A stretch of DNA of 64,000 bases from Burkholderia cenocepacia (lineage in GTDB: Bacteria > Pseudomonadota > Gammaproteobacteria > Burkholderiales > Burkholderiaceae). The translations under genes and the position numbers were made by a program. Positions within the stretch are counted from its first letter, which is position 1. The number at the start of each line of letters is the position of its first letter. This document shows, piece by piece, positions 52,101 through 63,468 of the stretch. The DNA lies in contig NZ_CP060040.1 of NCBI RefSeq assembly GCF_014211915.1, forward strand, positions 2,480,001 through 2,544,000, read 5' to 3'. Below the pieces are notes generated by a model. The model was given only the letters and a program-made list of their open reading frames with translations, was not told where the DNA came from and ran no database searches.

Positions 52101-52229
52101 GCGGAGGTCGCGCAGATCATGACGATGCCGGTCACGCTGGCGCAGCTGAAAGCCGTGCTGACCCGGGTGGCGCGACGGCAAGGGGCGCATGCCGGGTCGC
52201 ATGCGTCGCGGGACGAGAGGGTGTCGTGA
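49185..52229 (+). CDS. Hybrid sensor kinase with degenerate receivers (CblS/CblT-like)
   Basis: A 1014-residue membrane kinase. TM1 is near 18-42 (GGGIVVTILILIACGLGMASI), the periplasmic sensor is about 290 residues, and TM2 is near 338-358. The H-box [17 protein letters not shown] has His near 517. The N-box ANLLSNAIKF and G-boxes DTGIGIPD and GGSGLGLAL are intact. Two receiver-like domains follow, near 749 and 879, and both are degenerate. In the second the phospho-Asp is replaced (DMLLLGGDLPDM) and the Lys is Met (MTMPVTL). There is no Hpt. It lies upstream of a BvgA-type regulator and a second, complete phosphorelay kinase, as in the CblSTR cable-pilus system. Confidence 0.85.
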   Translation: MPNSTLQSIRRYQSISMFGGGIVVTILILIACGLGMASIVYGYLNGERRNFANGMEETFDEIQVSETSFRNGVANTQLIWRELGPAPRRIVNDFFDNNQQLAITPYPSLVVGVPGQTDARAEVARYLSLSFILSRICAASSLNRGRVLEGYHYSTRTGLFGLVPHLSRENPALATPAARAGVLEALRVDFAEPRSASSPAQPRVHWLPPYVNPVTGRTRIRIAAEAVAEGEPFAVLVTEYAPDYLLSWLAERTSEGTFFITTADNRLVAMDPAAAAVPGLAGRLLGLDVAHAGTAAGAPLVRDGFVVFRGALGKTGWTIAYALSWSDIASGIGVQAGALAASTLVAIAVMWWLLIRFFRRVLIPVYARSQRVFDSEDLCRHVVEMAPVGIGLVSLADRRIMLASTALTEIAARFGGDRAALSEQIVDRYEAFLSSGGADGAMRVNLLMDVPGAGMDAEPMHLEVIARGARYQGDVVLIAAVVDATAKQQFVRKLEEAVRAADSSNAAKSSFLAAMSHEIRTPLNVILGNLELLSRSALDASQQSRVQTLRTSAEGLLAIVSDVLDFSKIEAGAMSVESIEFDVMAVVERELAAFAPVAKAKGLQLLAEIDACGAQRMRGDPTRLGQVFANLLSNAIKFTSEGRVTARLSVRRDAHGVSGLALEVEDTGIGIPDEQRQKLFKAFSQVDASITRRYGGSGLGLALCDRLVTAMGGAISVVSAPGIGSRFTVRLPLGTEIDADPASGAFAGRTLILVAAENAWRTFARPHLERWGFEVVVHRSPTQIAAASRARAHAIVLFGDSDTWRRAELDSLHAGAAPIVFATPDGPLQPYVAGTTIRVSGYSLTGLLAAMTLAAATPGERWVVPEDGYARRKDARGERPLRVLLAGDPASGSSMLREQLDALGCTVAETRRGDAVLDRLASSSWDMLLLGGDLPDMRASALAQAVRERGLSCVVVAVVSYLMPDDADRYAAAEVAQIMTMPVTLAQLKAVLTRVARRQGAHAGSHASRDERVS

Positions 52230-52376
52230 AACGCGGGCGCGCGGGCGGTGTTCGATCCGCAACGGTAGCGAACGACAAGAAGAAACTCGCGTGTCAGAAA
52301 TGGAAGGCAGACGTGTCGCGCTGGCGCACCGGCGTGCACGATATTGAATCGACTGAAGGGGAAGGCCGTGCGCTAT

Positions 52377-52553
52377 ATGAATAGGGTGTTCAGGCTGCTG
52401 CTCGGATTTGCGATATTACCGGAGAGATCGAAGAAGGACTTTCTGACGAAGATGAACGAATTCCTGATCATGTCGCCGTCGCAAAAACGGCGTGCGATCA
52501 ACGAGTGGCAGCAAGCAATGGACGACTCGGATGAGCAGACGATGAACCATTAG
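52377..52553 (+). CDS. Small hypothetical protein (58 aa)
   Basis: Start at the ATG at 52377 (MNRVFRLLLGFAILPERSKKDF). GGGGAAGG lies about 12 nt upstream. The sequence is helical, with a hydrophobic N-terminus and a polar C-terminus (MSPSQKRRAINEWQQAMDDSDEQ). It lies between the first kinase and the response regulator on the same strand. I do not recognise the family. Its place in a signalling cluster makes a modulatory role possible but unproven. Confidence 0.55.
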   Translation: MNRVFRLLLGFAILPERSKKDFLTKMNEFLIMSPSQKRRAINEWQQAMDDSDEQTMNH

Positions 52554-52897
52554 CGCGCGAGGTAACCGTGCGCACCGCGTAACGACATGGGTTTGCGCGG
52601 GCCGATGCCCTGGCCGCACGCGGGCCATCGACGCCCGGCGTGCTTGTCTGACCCGTTCGGCAAGGGGCGCCCGGACAGCGTGCGCATCCCGTCTGATCGA
52701 GGGCATGCGCGACTTCGGGCGAAGCGTGTGTCCCGAAAATGATGCCCGCGCGACGTTGCCTCGTCCGTTTATCTTAAAATTAGGCGACGCTTTGTCCGGC
52801 CGGCGTACGTAGTGGTTCGCCCGAACAGCGCATCGAGGTGGTTTCCGGCTGGGCGGAACATCAATTGCGGGCCGGACGTATCGGGAGAACACAAACC
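52554..52897. other. Intergenic region upstream of the response regulator
   Basis: 344 bp without a recognised gene. A modestly AT-rich stretch at 52765-52790 (CCGTTTATCTTAAAATTAGG) may hold the promoter of the regulator. No strong palindrome or terminator was seen. Confidence 0.4.
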
Positions 52898-53554
52898 ATG
52901 GATGAATTCTTTGTGCGAGTGATGGTGGCGGACGATCATCCATCGTCCGCGCTCGGGATGTCGCAAGCGCTTGCGGAAAGCAGCACGATCCGGCTGATCG
53001 GCACGGTCTCGAATTCGACGGATCTGGTCGCCGCGCTCGACGAGCATCCGAGCGACGTCCTCGTCGTCGACTACGTGATGCCGGGCGGCAAGTATGGCGA
53101 CGGGCTGTCGTTGCTGTCGTTCCTGCAACGGCGGTTTCCCGCGCTACATCTCGTGACGATCACGATGATCGACAATCCGAGCGTGCTGCGCGCGATCCAG
53201 AAGCAGGGCGTCGGTTGCATCCTGAGCAAGTCGGATGCCACGTCGCATCTGGTCGGCGCCGTGCACGCAGCCTATGTCGGCGCCAACTATCTTTCGCCGT
53301 TCATCAAGCAGCTGCTGGAAAGCACGGACGTGTTGTCGTCCGCGCGACCGCTGACCACGCGTGAGATCGAGGTGGTGCGGCTCTATTGCTCCGGCTATAC
53401 GGTCGGCGAAATCGCCGTGCAGCTTCATCGCAGCAAGCAGACGATCAGTTCGCAGAAAACCAGCGCGATGAAGAAGCTCGGCATCGTCCGCGACGCCGAC
53501 CTGATCCGTTATGCGGACGAAGGCAAGCTGCCGGAAGCGTCGGAGGACGCATAG
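52898..53554 (+). CDS. NarL/BvgA-type response regulator (CblR-like)
   Basis: A 218-residue regulator; start at the ATG at 52898. The receiver has VMVADDHPSSALGM, phospho-Asp in LVVDYVMPGGKYGDG (near residue 54), a Thr in LVTITMIDN and Lys in ILSKSDATSHL. The LuxR-type HTH reads LTTREIEVVRLYCSGYTVGEIAVQLHRSKQTISSQKTSAMKKLGI. This is the BvgA/EvgA/RcsB-like class. It is flanked by two hybrid kinases and stands next to two fimbrial loci, so control of fimbriae is the natural inference. Confidence 0.9.
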   Translation: MDEFFVRVMVADDHPSSALGMSQALAESSTIRLIGTVSNSTDLVAALDEHPSDVLVVDYVMPGGKYGDGLSLLSFLQRRFPALHLVTITMIDNPSVLRAIQKQGVGCILSKSDATSHLVGAVHAAYVGANYLSPFIKQLLESTDVLSSARPLTTREIEVVRLYCSGYTVGEIAVQLHRSKQTISSQKTSAMKKLGIVRDADLIRYADEGKLPEASEDA

Positions 53555-53744
53555 CGCGGCGGAGGGCGTGGCGCAGGGCCATCGTCGCGCATTGTGCCTG
53601 CCGACCCGGATATGTGTCGACGCGGTGCGCGGTGCGGCACATGTCCATGCGGCACGCATTGCGGCGTTGGCCGCCCGATCGTGAAAGCGGTCGCGCGGCG
53701 AACGACGATACGTCCCGGAACGGGACCGACGAAATCGAAACGAC

Positions 53745-56798
<3,054 letters not shown>

Positions 56799-56911
56799 GC
56801 AGGCGTGGTGTGACCCATGCACGAACATGGGCCGATATCGGTCAGCGTGACATATCGAAAGCAGTACGGCCGATTGCACCTCCGGATTCGATGCCCGACC
56901 ACGCAGGCTTG

Positions 56912-57934
56912 CTACTGATAGCTCAGCGTGAATGTCGCGCGGGCATTCGCGCTGCCCGGCGTGACTTTCTCCCCGGTTTGCACGTAGCGGGCGCTGAGCG
57001 GAATTTTCAGGTTCGCTTGCCCCTGCGCGATCGTGCCCGCATACCATTGGTTGGTGTTGCCGACGGCTGCGGAGTCGGGCCCGAAGCCCAACGGCGTGCC
57101 GTTTTTCAGGATCTGGATGCCGACGCCCGATGCCTTCGAGTCCTTGGTCAGGGACAGCGTCGTCGAGGTGTTGCCTGGCATCGTTGTATCGGTGAGCGTC
57201 ACGTAAGCGTTGGTCGACGTTCCCGCGACACCGCCCGAGCAAGCCAGCGCGATCTCGAACGGGTTCGGAGTGGTCGTCGTGCCGACGCTTTTGAAAAGTG
57301 CCATATGTACCGAGGTCATCGGCACCGCCACGGCTGGTGTCGAAACCTTGCAGGTCGGCACCTTGGGCTGGACAACGACAGGCGACGCGAATCGGTGCTC
57401 GACGAGAAGCTGTCCGTTGGCGCCGTTCGCGCGGTATTGCGCGAATGCGCCACTCAGCACCCCGCCTGCCGTAATGTTACCGATCTTGATCAGCTCAATT
57501 CTGAGCTCGTGTTCGGTGGCAACCCATGGATGCGATGTCCAGTAACCACTCTCCAAATACGGGAATCTCACCGAAGAATAGTTTTCGATAATTCTGATTC
57601 CAATATTGGGAATTGAAGTCGGGTAAATATCGTTGCTCTGCACTCCGATTCCCATGGCGTAAGTGCGCGTATAAGAATCGCAGGAGACTAAGCTGGGGTA
57701 CGGGGAAGAGCTGCTCTTGTTGACGACAGTCGGATACGCACTGTAGGAGTAGATGACACTTCCTACAGCAAACGCACCAGGATCGAACGCGGGCGGATTG
57801 AATCCGGAAATATGCGTCACGTAATAGCTCGATCCGTCATTGGTGTACGTCTCGCAGCGAGCCATTGCCGAATCGGGGTGAAGTGATAAGGCGCAGGCGA
57901 TGACAAACGTAAGCCTGAGTAAGTAATGTCGCAT
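56912..57934 (-). CDS. Fimbrial adhesin / minor tip subunit
   Basis: A 340-residue exported protein; the start at the ATG at 57932-57934 gives a signal peptide (LTFVIACALSLHPDSAMA). The C-terminal about 150 residues are a pilin domain with a Cys pair (PTCKVSTPAVAVPM ... ALACSGG) and the terminal beta-strand ATFTLSYQ with the penultimate Tyr recognised by chaperones. The N-terminal about 170 residues are a distinct, Ser/Tyr-rich domain, probably the receptor-binding part. It is the last gene of the type-1-like fimbrial operon. Confidence 0.85.
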   Translation of the reverse strand: MRHYLLRLTFVIACALSLHPDSAMARCETYTNDGSSYYVTHISGFNPPAFDPGAFAVGSVIYSYSAYPTVVNKSSSSPYPSLVSCDSYTRTYAMGIGVQSNDIYPTSIPNIGIRIIENYSSVRFPYLESGYWTSHPWVATEHELRIELIKIGNITAGGVLSGAFAQYRANGANGQLLVEHRFASPVVVQPKVPTCKVSTPAVAVPMTSVHMALFKSVGTTTTPNPFEIALACSGGVAGTSTNAYVTLTDTTMPGNTSTTLSLTKDSKASGVGIQILKNGTPLGFGPDSAAVGNTNQWYAGTIAQGQANLKIPLSARYVQTGEKVTPGSANARATFTLSYQ

Positions 57935-58018
57935 ATTGTTGATTCCAATTTCGGTTCGGTGGATGGCTGAACACAAGGGGTATTCAGGTTGATTTTCGCG
58001 ACGAGCAACGACCACGAC

Positions 58019-60652
58019 CTATATCGCATCTGCCCTGCATACGCCGCCAACCTGCTGGAACCCGTGCGATCGACGTACGCTCGTCTTGACCGGCAGGTCG
58101 TAAGCAATGCGGCACACCGAACGCGCATCGTCGCCCCACTTCACCGTCAATTCGCCCTGGTCCTTCAGCCCGCGCACGAAAATCTTGCTCGCCTGGCCGA
58201 CGACGCCGAGGCTCTTGCCGGTTTCGTCGGTGACTGCCGCGCCGAACGGCAGCGGCGTGCCGTCTGACTTGCGTGCCTGGATCAAGGCGGCGCGCCCGGT
58301 ATCCGTGTCGAACTTGAGCAGCGGCACGGCGCCGGCGCGCGGCGCGACCTGCTGGCTCGTTTCCTTCAGTTCGACGTCCATCGAGATGCCCTTCGGGTCC
58401 AGTTCGACCATGTTCATGTTGTACGGCGTGAGATACGGCACGATCGCATAGCCACGGCTGTCGACCCGCACGCCCGATGCATTCGTGACGCGCGCGCCTT
58501 CCGCGCCCTTCGCCTCGACGATGCCGAAAGTCTCCGAAAGCGGTTGCGACAGCGTGATGCCGCCGTGATGCGCGACCGCTGCGCCGCGAATGCCGATCGA
58601 ACCCTGCTGGTAGGTCGAACTGCCGCCGGCGCTCAGGTTGAGCTCGGCGAAGCGTGCGCGGTACGTGAGGCTGCCGCTGCCGTCGGTGCTCGCGTTGCCC
58701 TGGCCGTTCGTATGATTCGCGGCAATGCTGTACGACAGGTCGTTGTCGACGCCGAGCGAGCCCGCCAGCATCGACTGCAGTTGCGTGCGGCCTTGCGTAT
58801 CGCGCGACACGTTGCCCGTCAGCGTCACCGGGCTGGACTTGCCGAGCGGGATCGTCACGCTGGCGTAATACAGCGTGCTCATGCCGCCGCCGAAGTCGCG
58901 CTGGCGCGTCGCCGACAGGCTGTACGAGATGTTGCGGAAAGAGTTGTTGTAGCCGACCGAGTAGTTGACGTCCGAGCCGGGGCGGTTCCAGTAATTCGCG
59001 GCCGACGCGGTCAGGCTCAACTGCCCGCCTTTCTCGCCGAGACGCTGGCTGACCATCAGCGACGCGCGATTGCGCTGCCGCCACACGGTATCCACCGAAT
59101 AGCCGGTGCGGACCGCATCGCGCGCGCTCATCGCGTCGTTGAGATTGAAATAGCCGTTCGTCGAGTAGCGGTACGCGGCGATCGACACATCGGTGCCGGT
59201 CGGCGCGACGGACTTCGAGTAGCTGATCCGCAAACTCGAGCCGCTGAAGCGCTTCACGCCGGGGATCGACGTGGTCGCCTGCGTGAAGTCGACGCCGAGC
59301 GCGCCGAGTGGCGTGTTGAACGCGCCGCCCAGCATCGCGGACGCATAGCCGGCCGCGACGGTGACGCCGCCATAGCCGGTAATGAGGTTCGTCAGGCCGC
59401 GCTGGTAGGTCGCCTGTGCAAATAGCGGATTGCTGGTGTTCTGCTGGCTGCGCAGCGCGCCCGCGACGAAACTGTAGCGCTGGATGCCCGGCCGCAGCGA
59501 CAGCGGCACGGCCGCGTACGGTACCGAGAACGTGTGCACCGAGCCGTCCGCTTCCGTGACGGATACCTGCAGGTCGCCGCCATAGCCGGTCGGATACAGG
59601 TCATTGATTTCGAACGGACCCGGCGAGACTGTTGTCTCGTACAGCGTCACGCCGTTCTGACGGATCGTCACCTTCGCGTTGCTGTTCGCCACGCCGCGCA
59701 CGACCGGCGCATAGCCACGCAGCGAGTCGGGTAGCATCCGGTCGTCGGTCGACAGCCGCACGCCGCGAAACTGGGTCGAGTCGAACAACTCGCCGGACGT
59801 GAACGTTTCGCCGAGCACGAGTTGCGACGACAGCGCCGGCAGATCCCGCTGCATGTAAGTCGAAACGTTCTGATAGCGGCTGCCGCCGCGCTCGGACCAC
59901 GAGTACGACCCGTTGTGGCGGAAATGCCAGTTGCCGATGTTGACGCCGCCGTTCAGCCCGAGATAACCCTGCGTATCCGCGCTGCTGCCCTTGGTCTTCG
60001 AGCTGTAGACGTTCAGGTTGTAGTCGAGCATGCCGACGGGCACGCCGGCATCCCACTGATCCGGGCTGACGTACCCGCGCGCGCGGTGCACGAGCGACGC
60101 CTGCGGAATGCTGAGCGTCAGGCGCTGTTCGCTGAAGTCGAACGACGCGCTGGCCTCGGGAACGAGCTGGCCGATACGCCGGCATTCTCCGTCGATCGTG
60201 ACTGCCCTGACGGTTTCCGAGGGAAGCTTCGTGAAATCGACGCCGATACGGCGCAGCATTTTCTCGTCGAAGCATGGCTGCGCGTCCGGCGTGCCGGGCG
60301 TGGCCTTGAATTCGATGTCGAATCGTCCAACCCATTCTTCCCCGACGACGAGATCGACACCGTACGTGCCTGGCGTCGTGAGGTTGCCGCGCTCGAAACG
60401 CTTGAGGTCGACCGTCTGGCCGTTGCCGTTGTTCAGGAAGCCCGGATCGAACCGGGCCTGCGCGAATTGCGTCTGCGCGAGGTCGACCTGTGCGGTCTGC
60501 ATCGTCTCGGGACCGGCGGGCACCGGGTTATCGGTGTCCGCACGGCCGGCGATCGGCCACGCGGCCAGGCTCGACAGCACCAGCGCGTATATCGGCTTGA
60601 GCCGTGGCGTGTCGGTCGCATCCGGGCGATCATGTCGGATCGACGAATTCAT
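58019..60652 (-). CDS. Outer-membrane fimbrial usher (FimD/PapC type)
   Basis: An 877-residue usher. The N-terminal region after the signal has the chaperone-binding domain (FDPGFLNNGNGQTVDLKRFERGNLTTPGTYGVDLVVGEEWVG). The barrel and plug contain GYAPVVRGVANSNAKVTIRQNGVTLYETTVSPGPFEINDLYPTGYGGDL, and the C-terminal domain has PYLTPYNMNMVELDPKGISMDVEL and PFGAAVTDETGKSLGVVG. All parts of a full usher are present. It lies after the chaperone gene with a 195-bp gap, unusually long within such an operon. Confidence 0.93.
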   Translation of the reverse strand: MNSSIRHDRPDATDTPRLKPIYALVLSSLAAWPIAGRADTDNPVPAGPETMQTAQVDLAQTQFAQARFDPGFLNNGNGQTVDLKRFERGNLTTPGTYGVDLVVGEEWVGRFDIEFKATPGTPDAQPCFDEKMLRRIGVDFTKLPSETVRAVTIDGECRRIGQLVPEASASFDFSEQRLTLSIPQASLVHRARGYVSPDQWDAGVPVGMLDYNLNVYSSKTKGSSADTQGYLGLNGGVNIGNWHFRHNGSYSWSERGGSRYQNVSTYMQRDLPALSSQLVLGETFTSGELFDSTQFRGVRLSTDDRMLPDSLRGYAPVVRGVANSNAKVTIRQNGVTLYETTVSPGPFEINDLYPTGYGGDLQVSVTEADGSVHTFSVPYAAVPLSLRPGIQRYSFVAGALRSQQNTSNPLFAQATYQRGLTNLITGYGGVTVAAGYASAMLGGAFNTPLGALGVDFTQATTSIPGVKRFSGSSLRISYSKSVAPTGTDVSIAAYRYSTNGYFNLNDAMSARDAVRTGYSVDTVWRQRNRASLMVSQRLGEKGGQLSLTASAANYWNRPGSDVNYSVGYNNSFRNISYSLSATRQRDFGGGMSTLYYASVTIPLGKSSPVTLTGNVSRDTQGRTQLQSMLAGSLGVDNDLSYSIAANHTNGQGNASTDGSGSLTYRARFAELNLSAGGSSTYQQGSIGIRGAAVAHHGGITLSQPLSETFGIVEAKGAEGARVTNASGVRVDSRGYAIVPYLTPYNMNMVELDPKGISMDVELKETSQQVAPRAGAVPLLKFDTDTGRAALIQARKSDGTPLPFGAAVTDETGKSLGVVGQASKIFVRGLKDQGELTVKWGDDARSVCRIAYDLPVKTSVRRSHGFQQVGGVCRADAI

Positions 60653-60847
60653 TCCACAGGACTCCTATTGATATCGGGTTAAGATCGGAAGCAGTGCACT
60701 GGGCCGGACTACCCGGTGGGGCGGTCGGCGATTCGGGTGATGTCGAAACCTGGCGGCCGGGCGGTACGCAGGCGCGATTCGCGCGAGCCCGGCGGGGCGT
60801 TCTGTTATTGGCCGGAAGGGCGTGCCGGCACCGCGCGCTGCGCGGCG

Positions 60848-61591
60848 TTACTGCGTCGACACAGGCACTTCGTTATTGGTCGATGCGCCCCAGTCGTTGA
60901 TGCTGCCGAACTGGACCTTCGCGTTCGCCGCGGGCGGAGCCTTGAGATCCGCGATCGGGAATTCCTGTGTGGTGCCCGGCAGCACGAAGCCCGCGCCGGC
61001 GTCGTATTTGTGCCCGTCCGAATGAAGCTGGGCGCTGCCGATGTTGACGACGTAGGGCGTAGGGTTGGTCGCCTTGAGTACGTAATGACCTTCCGTGCCG
61101 CGTGCGACCTGCCAGCGGACCTGCATCGGCGCGCCCTGTGCGCTGCCTTGCAGATCCTGCGGCCGGAACATGATCTTGATGCGCGTGCGGAACGCGACCT
61201 GAAGCCGATTGCTATCGGCACTCTCCGAGGCCTTCGGCGGGATTTCGAGTACGTTGAGCCAGAACAGCGACTCCTTGTCTGCGGGAAGCGGCTCGTTCGT
61301 GTACACCATCCGCAAGGTTTGTCCCTTGTGCGGTTCCATGCGGAACATTGCAGGCGTCAGCGTGAATGGCACGTCGATATTGTCGGGAGAAGCGTTCGCA
61401 TCGCCCTTGTCGATCCAGGTCTGGACCAGCGCCGGCGTCGGGCCGTCGTTCGTGAGCTTGACGGTGACTTCGCGGTCGTTGCCCGGAAAGATGATTCGGG
61501 TTCCCGAGATCACGACGCTCGCGCAAGCTTGCGAAGCGATCAGTACAGTGGACAGTGCGATGGCTTGGAGCGATTGGGTGATGACGTTCAT
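60848..61591 (-). CDS. Periplasmic fimbrial chaperone (PapD-like)
   Basis: A 247-residue exported chaperone. The signal is MNVITQSLQAIALSTVLIASQACA. The two-domain immunoglobulin-like fold carries the family landmarks: VISGTRIIFPGNDREVTVKLTN with the conserved Arg, SLFWLNVLEIPP, and FRTRIKIMFRP with the conserved Lys. The C-terminal domain is complete. It serves the major pilin and tip subunit in donor-strand complementation. The gene follows the pilin gene after 110 bp that contain a strong hairpin. Confidence 0.93.
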   Translation of the reverse strand: MNVITQSLQAIALSTVLIASQACASVVISGTRIIFPGNDREVTVKLTNDGPTPALVQTWIDKGDANASPDNIDVPFTLTPAMFRMEPHKGQTLRMVYTNEPLPADKESLFWLNVLEIPPKASESADSNRLQVAFRTRIKIMFRPQDLQGSAQGAPMQVRWQVARGTEGHYVLKATNPTPYVVNIGSAQLHSDGHKYDAGAGFVLPGTTQEFPIADLKAPPAANAKVQFGSINDWGASTNNEVPVSTQ

Positions 61592-61635
61592 GACGACTCG
61601 GATGGATTTCTAATAATTGTTGTCGGGCGGGTAGC

Positions 61636-61662
61636 CGGGCGGCGTGCGACGCACGCCGCCCG
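61636..61662 (-). other. Hairpin between pilin and chaperone genes
   Basis: CGGGCGGCGTGCG and CGCACGCCGCCCG flank one base, a perfect 13-bp inverted repeat that can form a stem of at least 11 bp. There is no T-tract on the minus strand. It probably stabilises the pilin mRNA or reduces downstream transcription. Confidence 0.65.
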
Positions 61663-61701
61663 AGCCCCTCGTACAAGCGGGGCCAGGCGTGAGCGCGAGG
61701 C

Positions 61702-62292
61702 TTACTGGTAGACGAGCGAGTACTGGACCTTCGAGTTCGCGGAACCGCCGGTTGCCGCGCCCGTCGCCAGATATTCGGCGAAGAAGTCCAGGTTTGCCGT
61801 GCCGTCCGTGCCGATCGACACGACCTGCGAGTTCTGGTCGCTTGCGTTTGCGCCGACCTTGATCGGGCTCTGCTTGTCGTTGAGGATCTGGAGAACGACG
61901 TTCTTCGCTTCGGGCGCTTCGGTCGAGCCCTTGTCGAGCGACAGCTTGCCGTCGGCCGTCACGTTCGTCGCGTTTTCGAACGAGACCTGGATCTTCGTCG
62001 GGTTACCCTTCGATTCGGCGGTATCCACCGCGCAGCCCGTCAGCTTGAAGCCGAATGCGGTGCGGCCGGCGACCGAGCCTGCCGCGTTCAGCGAGCCCGA
62101 GCTGACCGTCGGCATGGCGACCGACTTGTTCGAAGTCGCGCCGGCTGCGGTGCCGTCGATCTTGCAGGTCGACGCGGTGACGTTGCCGGTGAATGTGATC
62201 GTGCCGTCTGCCGCGTGGGCGGCGGACGCCAGACCCAGGCCTGCCACTGCCAGAAGCGTCGAGATGAGTTTGGTGCTGGTTGCAAGTTTCAT
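61702..62292 (-). CDS. Type-1-like major fimbrial subunit
   Basis: A 196-residue pilin (from ATG 62292; an in-frame ATG two codons upstream at 62298 is possible). The signal peptide ends GLASAAHA. The mature protein has the pilin pattern: ADGTITFTGNVTASTCKIDG with the first Cys, FGFKLTGCAVDTA with the second, and C-terminal AEYLATGAATGGSANSKVQYSLVYQ, with Gly 14 residues from the end and a penultimate Tyr. It is the first gene of the minus-strand fimbrial operon and should be the most abundant product. Confidence 0.92.
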   Translation of the reverse strand: MKLATSTKLISTLLAVAGLGLASAAHAADGTITFTGNVTASTCKIDGTAAGATSNKSVAMPTVSSGSLNAAGSVAGRTAFGFKLTGCAVDTAESKGNPTKIQVSFENATNVTADGKLSLDKGSTEAPEAKNVVLQILNDKQSPIKVGANASDQNSQVVSIGTDGTANLDFFAEYLATGAATGGSANSKVQYSLVYQ

Positions 62293-62826
62293 TGTCATGC
62301 TCTCAATCGATGGTTGACGTTGTGAAGCGTGCGTGCATCACTTATTGGGTGTATTTAAATGATGTGGCGCGATTCGGTGTCTATTGTCTGGGCTTCATCG
62401 ATCGGTGGAAATTGGACATGTCTTAATTGGTCTGCTTTTCCTTTGGTACAAGTACTAATTTGAATTTTCTTCCATAGGGAAGAGAACGGTTGCCGTCCGA
62501 ATTGTTACGGTGATTGTCAATTGGCACGACGAGATCGGAATCCCGGAACCTGGTCTCGCGCAAGATGGTCAGTCGGGGCCCCGGCGGCGATCGGGAGGTC
62601 GCGAAATTTGTAAAATCGATCTAACAATCAACGATATAAATACGTATAAAACACAAATTCATGCTTGTACTATGATTCGGGGGCTGGATTATAGAATTCG
62701 TCCTATTCCGTGCCGGGCGTGACTCATCGAAAATAACGCCAGTGGAATTGATCTTCCACGCGGAGAATGCTCATTTAAATCAGGCATTCATTATCGCAAC
62801 GTTATTTTTTGAATAGAGATCATTCG
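62293..62826. promoter_or_regulatory. AT-rich divergent promoter region between two fimbrial loci
   Basis: A 534-bp region much more AT-rich than its surroundings. It contains ATTTAAAT twice (near 62353 and 62774), TACGTA, a CTTCC-ATA-GGGAAG pair (near 62470) and TATAA-like boxes near 62635-62650. It must hold promoters for the leftward type-1-like operon and the rightward CS1-type operon, and is the probable target of the adjacent BvgA-type regulator. No chaperone or other gene is encoded here. Confidence 0.6.
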
Positions 62827-63369
62827 ATGAAACTCAGCAAACTCGTTCTGGCTATGAGCATCACCGGCGCACTGTTCGGTATCGCACACACGGCGCAGGC
62901 CGACACGACGTCGAAGAAAATCACGCTGACGGCACAGATCAACGACGGCATCTTCGTGTCGAAGCCGGACGGCTCGACCTGGTACGGCACGGAAGAACTC
63001 GAAGCCAACGACTACACGCAGACGAAGTTCTCGAAGACGCTGCCGGTTCGTGTGTGGACGAAGAATCCCGACTTCAACATTTCGCTGGCGCAGCCGCTGA
63101 AGCTGTCGAGCGGCCACTACGAAATGAAGAACGCGAAGGTCGCGCTGACCAGCCAGGCCGGTGAATCGGAAGTCAAGTTCGGCGCGGTCCAGAAGATCAC
63201 GCAAACCACCGCGGGCAACGGCGGCTACGACGAAATCCACAACCTGAAGATCAACGTGGAATCGCCCACGCAAGTCGGCGCCGTGAGCACCAACGGCAGC
63301 TACAGCGGCGATCTCGTCATGCTGTTCGAGCCGGTCGCGGCTGCTGCACCGGAACCGACCACCAAGTAA
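62827..63369 (+). CDS. CS1/alternate-type major pilin (cable-pilin-like)
   Basis: A 180-residue exported protein; the start at the ATG at 62827 gives the signal MKLSKLVLAMSITGALFGIAHTAQA. The mature chain (DTTSKKITLTAQINDGIFVSKPDGS, ISLAQPLKLSSGHYEMKNAKVALTS, GSYSGDLVMLFEPV) has no Cys and fits the CS1/CFA/I-type alpha-fimbrial pilins, to which CblA of B. cenocepacia belongs. It is followed by a hairpin and an alternate-type usher gene. Unlike the usual order, no chaperone gene precedes it. Confidence 0.85.
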   Translation: MKLSKLVLAMSITGALFGIAHTAQADTTSKKITLTAQINDGIFVSKPDGSTWYGTEELEANDYTQTKFSKTLPVRVWTKNPDFNISLAQPLKLSSGHYEMKNAKVALTSQAGESEVKFGAVQKITQTTAGNGGYDEIHNLKINVESPTQVGAVSTNGSYSGDLVMLFEPVAAAAPEPTTK

Positions 63370-63380
63370 GCAGGTTGACG

Positions 63381-63404
63381 GGAAGCCCGCGTCGGCGGGC
63401 TTCC
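63381..63404 (+). other. Hairpin between CS1-type pilin and usher genes
   Basis: GGAAGCCCGC-GTCG-GCGGGCTTCC is a perfect 10-bp stem with a 4-nt loop, followed by TTTCC. It could act as a partial terminator or 3' stabiliser that favours the pilin over the downstream usher. Confidence 0.7.
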
Positions 63405-63468
63405 TTTCCTGAGCAGTGCCAAGAAGCCATCGCATGCCGATCCCTCAAAATCCTCCATAGATAACAGC

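Noticed and set aside
49038..52384. Long open frames on both strands over the kinase at 49185, including a 947-codon frame on the minus strand.
   Set aside because: The translations are Arg/Asp/His-rich low complexity and do not match any family; the plus-strand kinase frame has all catalytic motifs.
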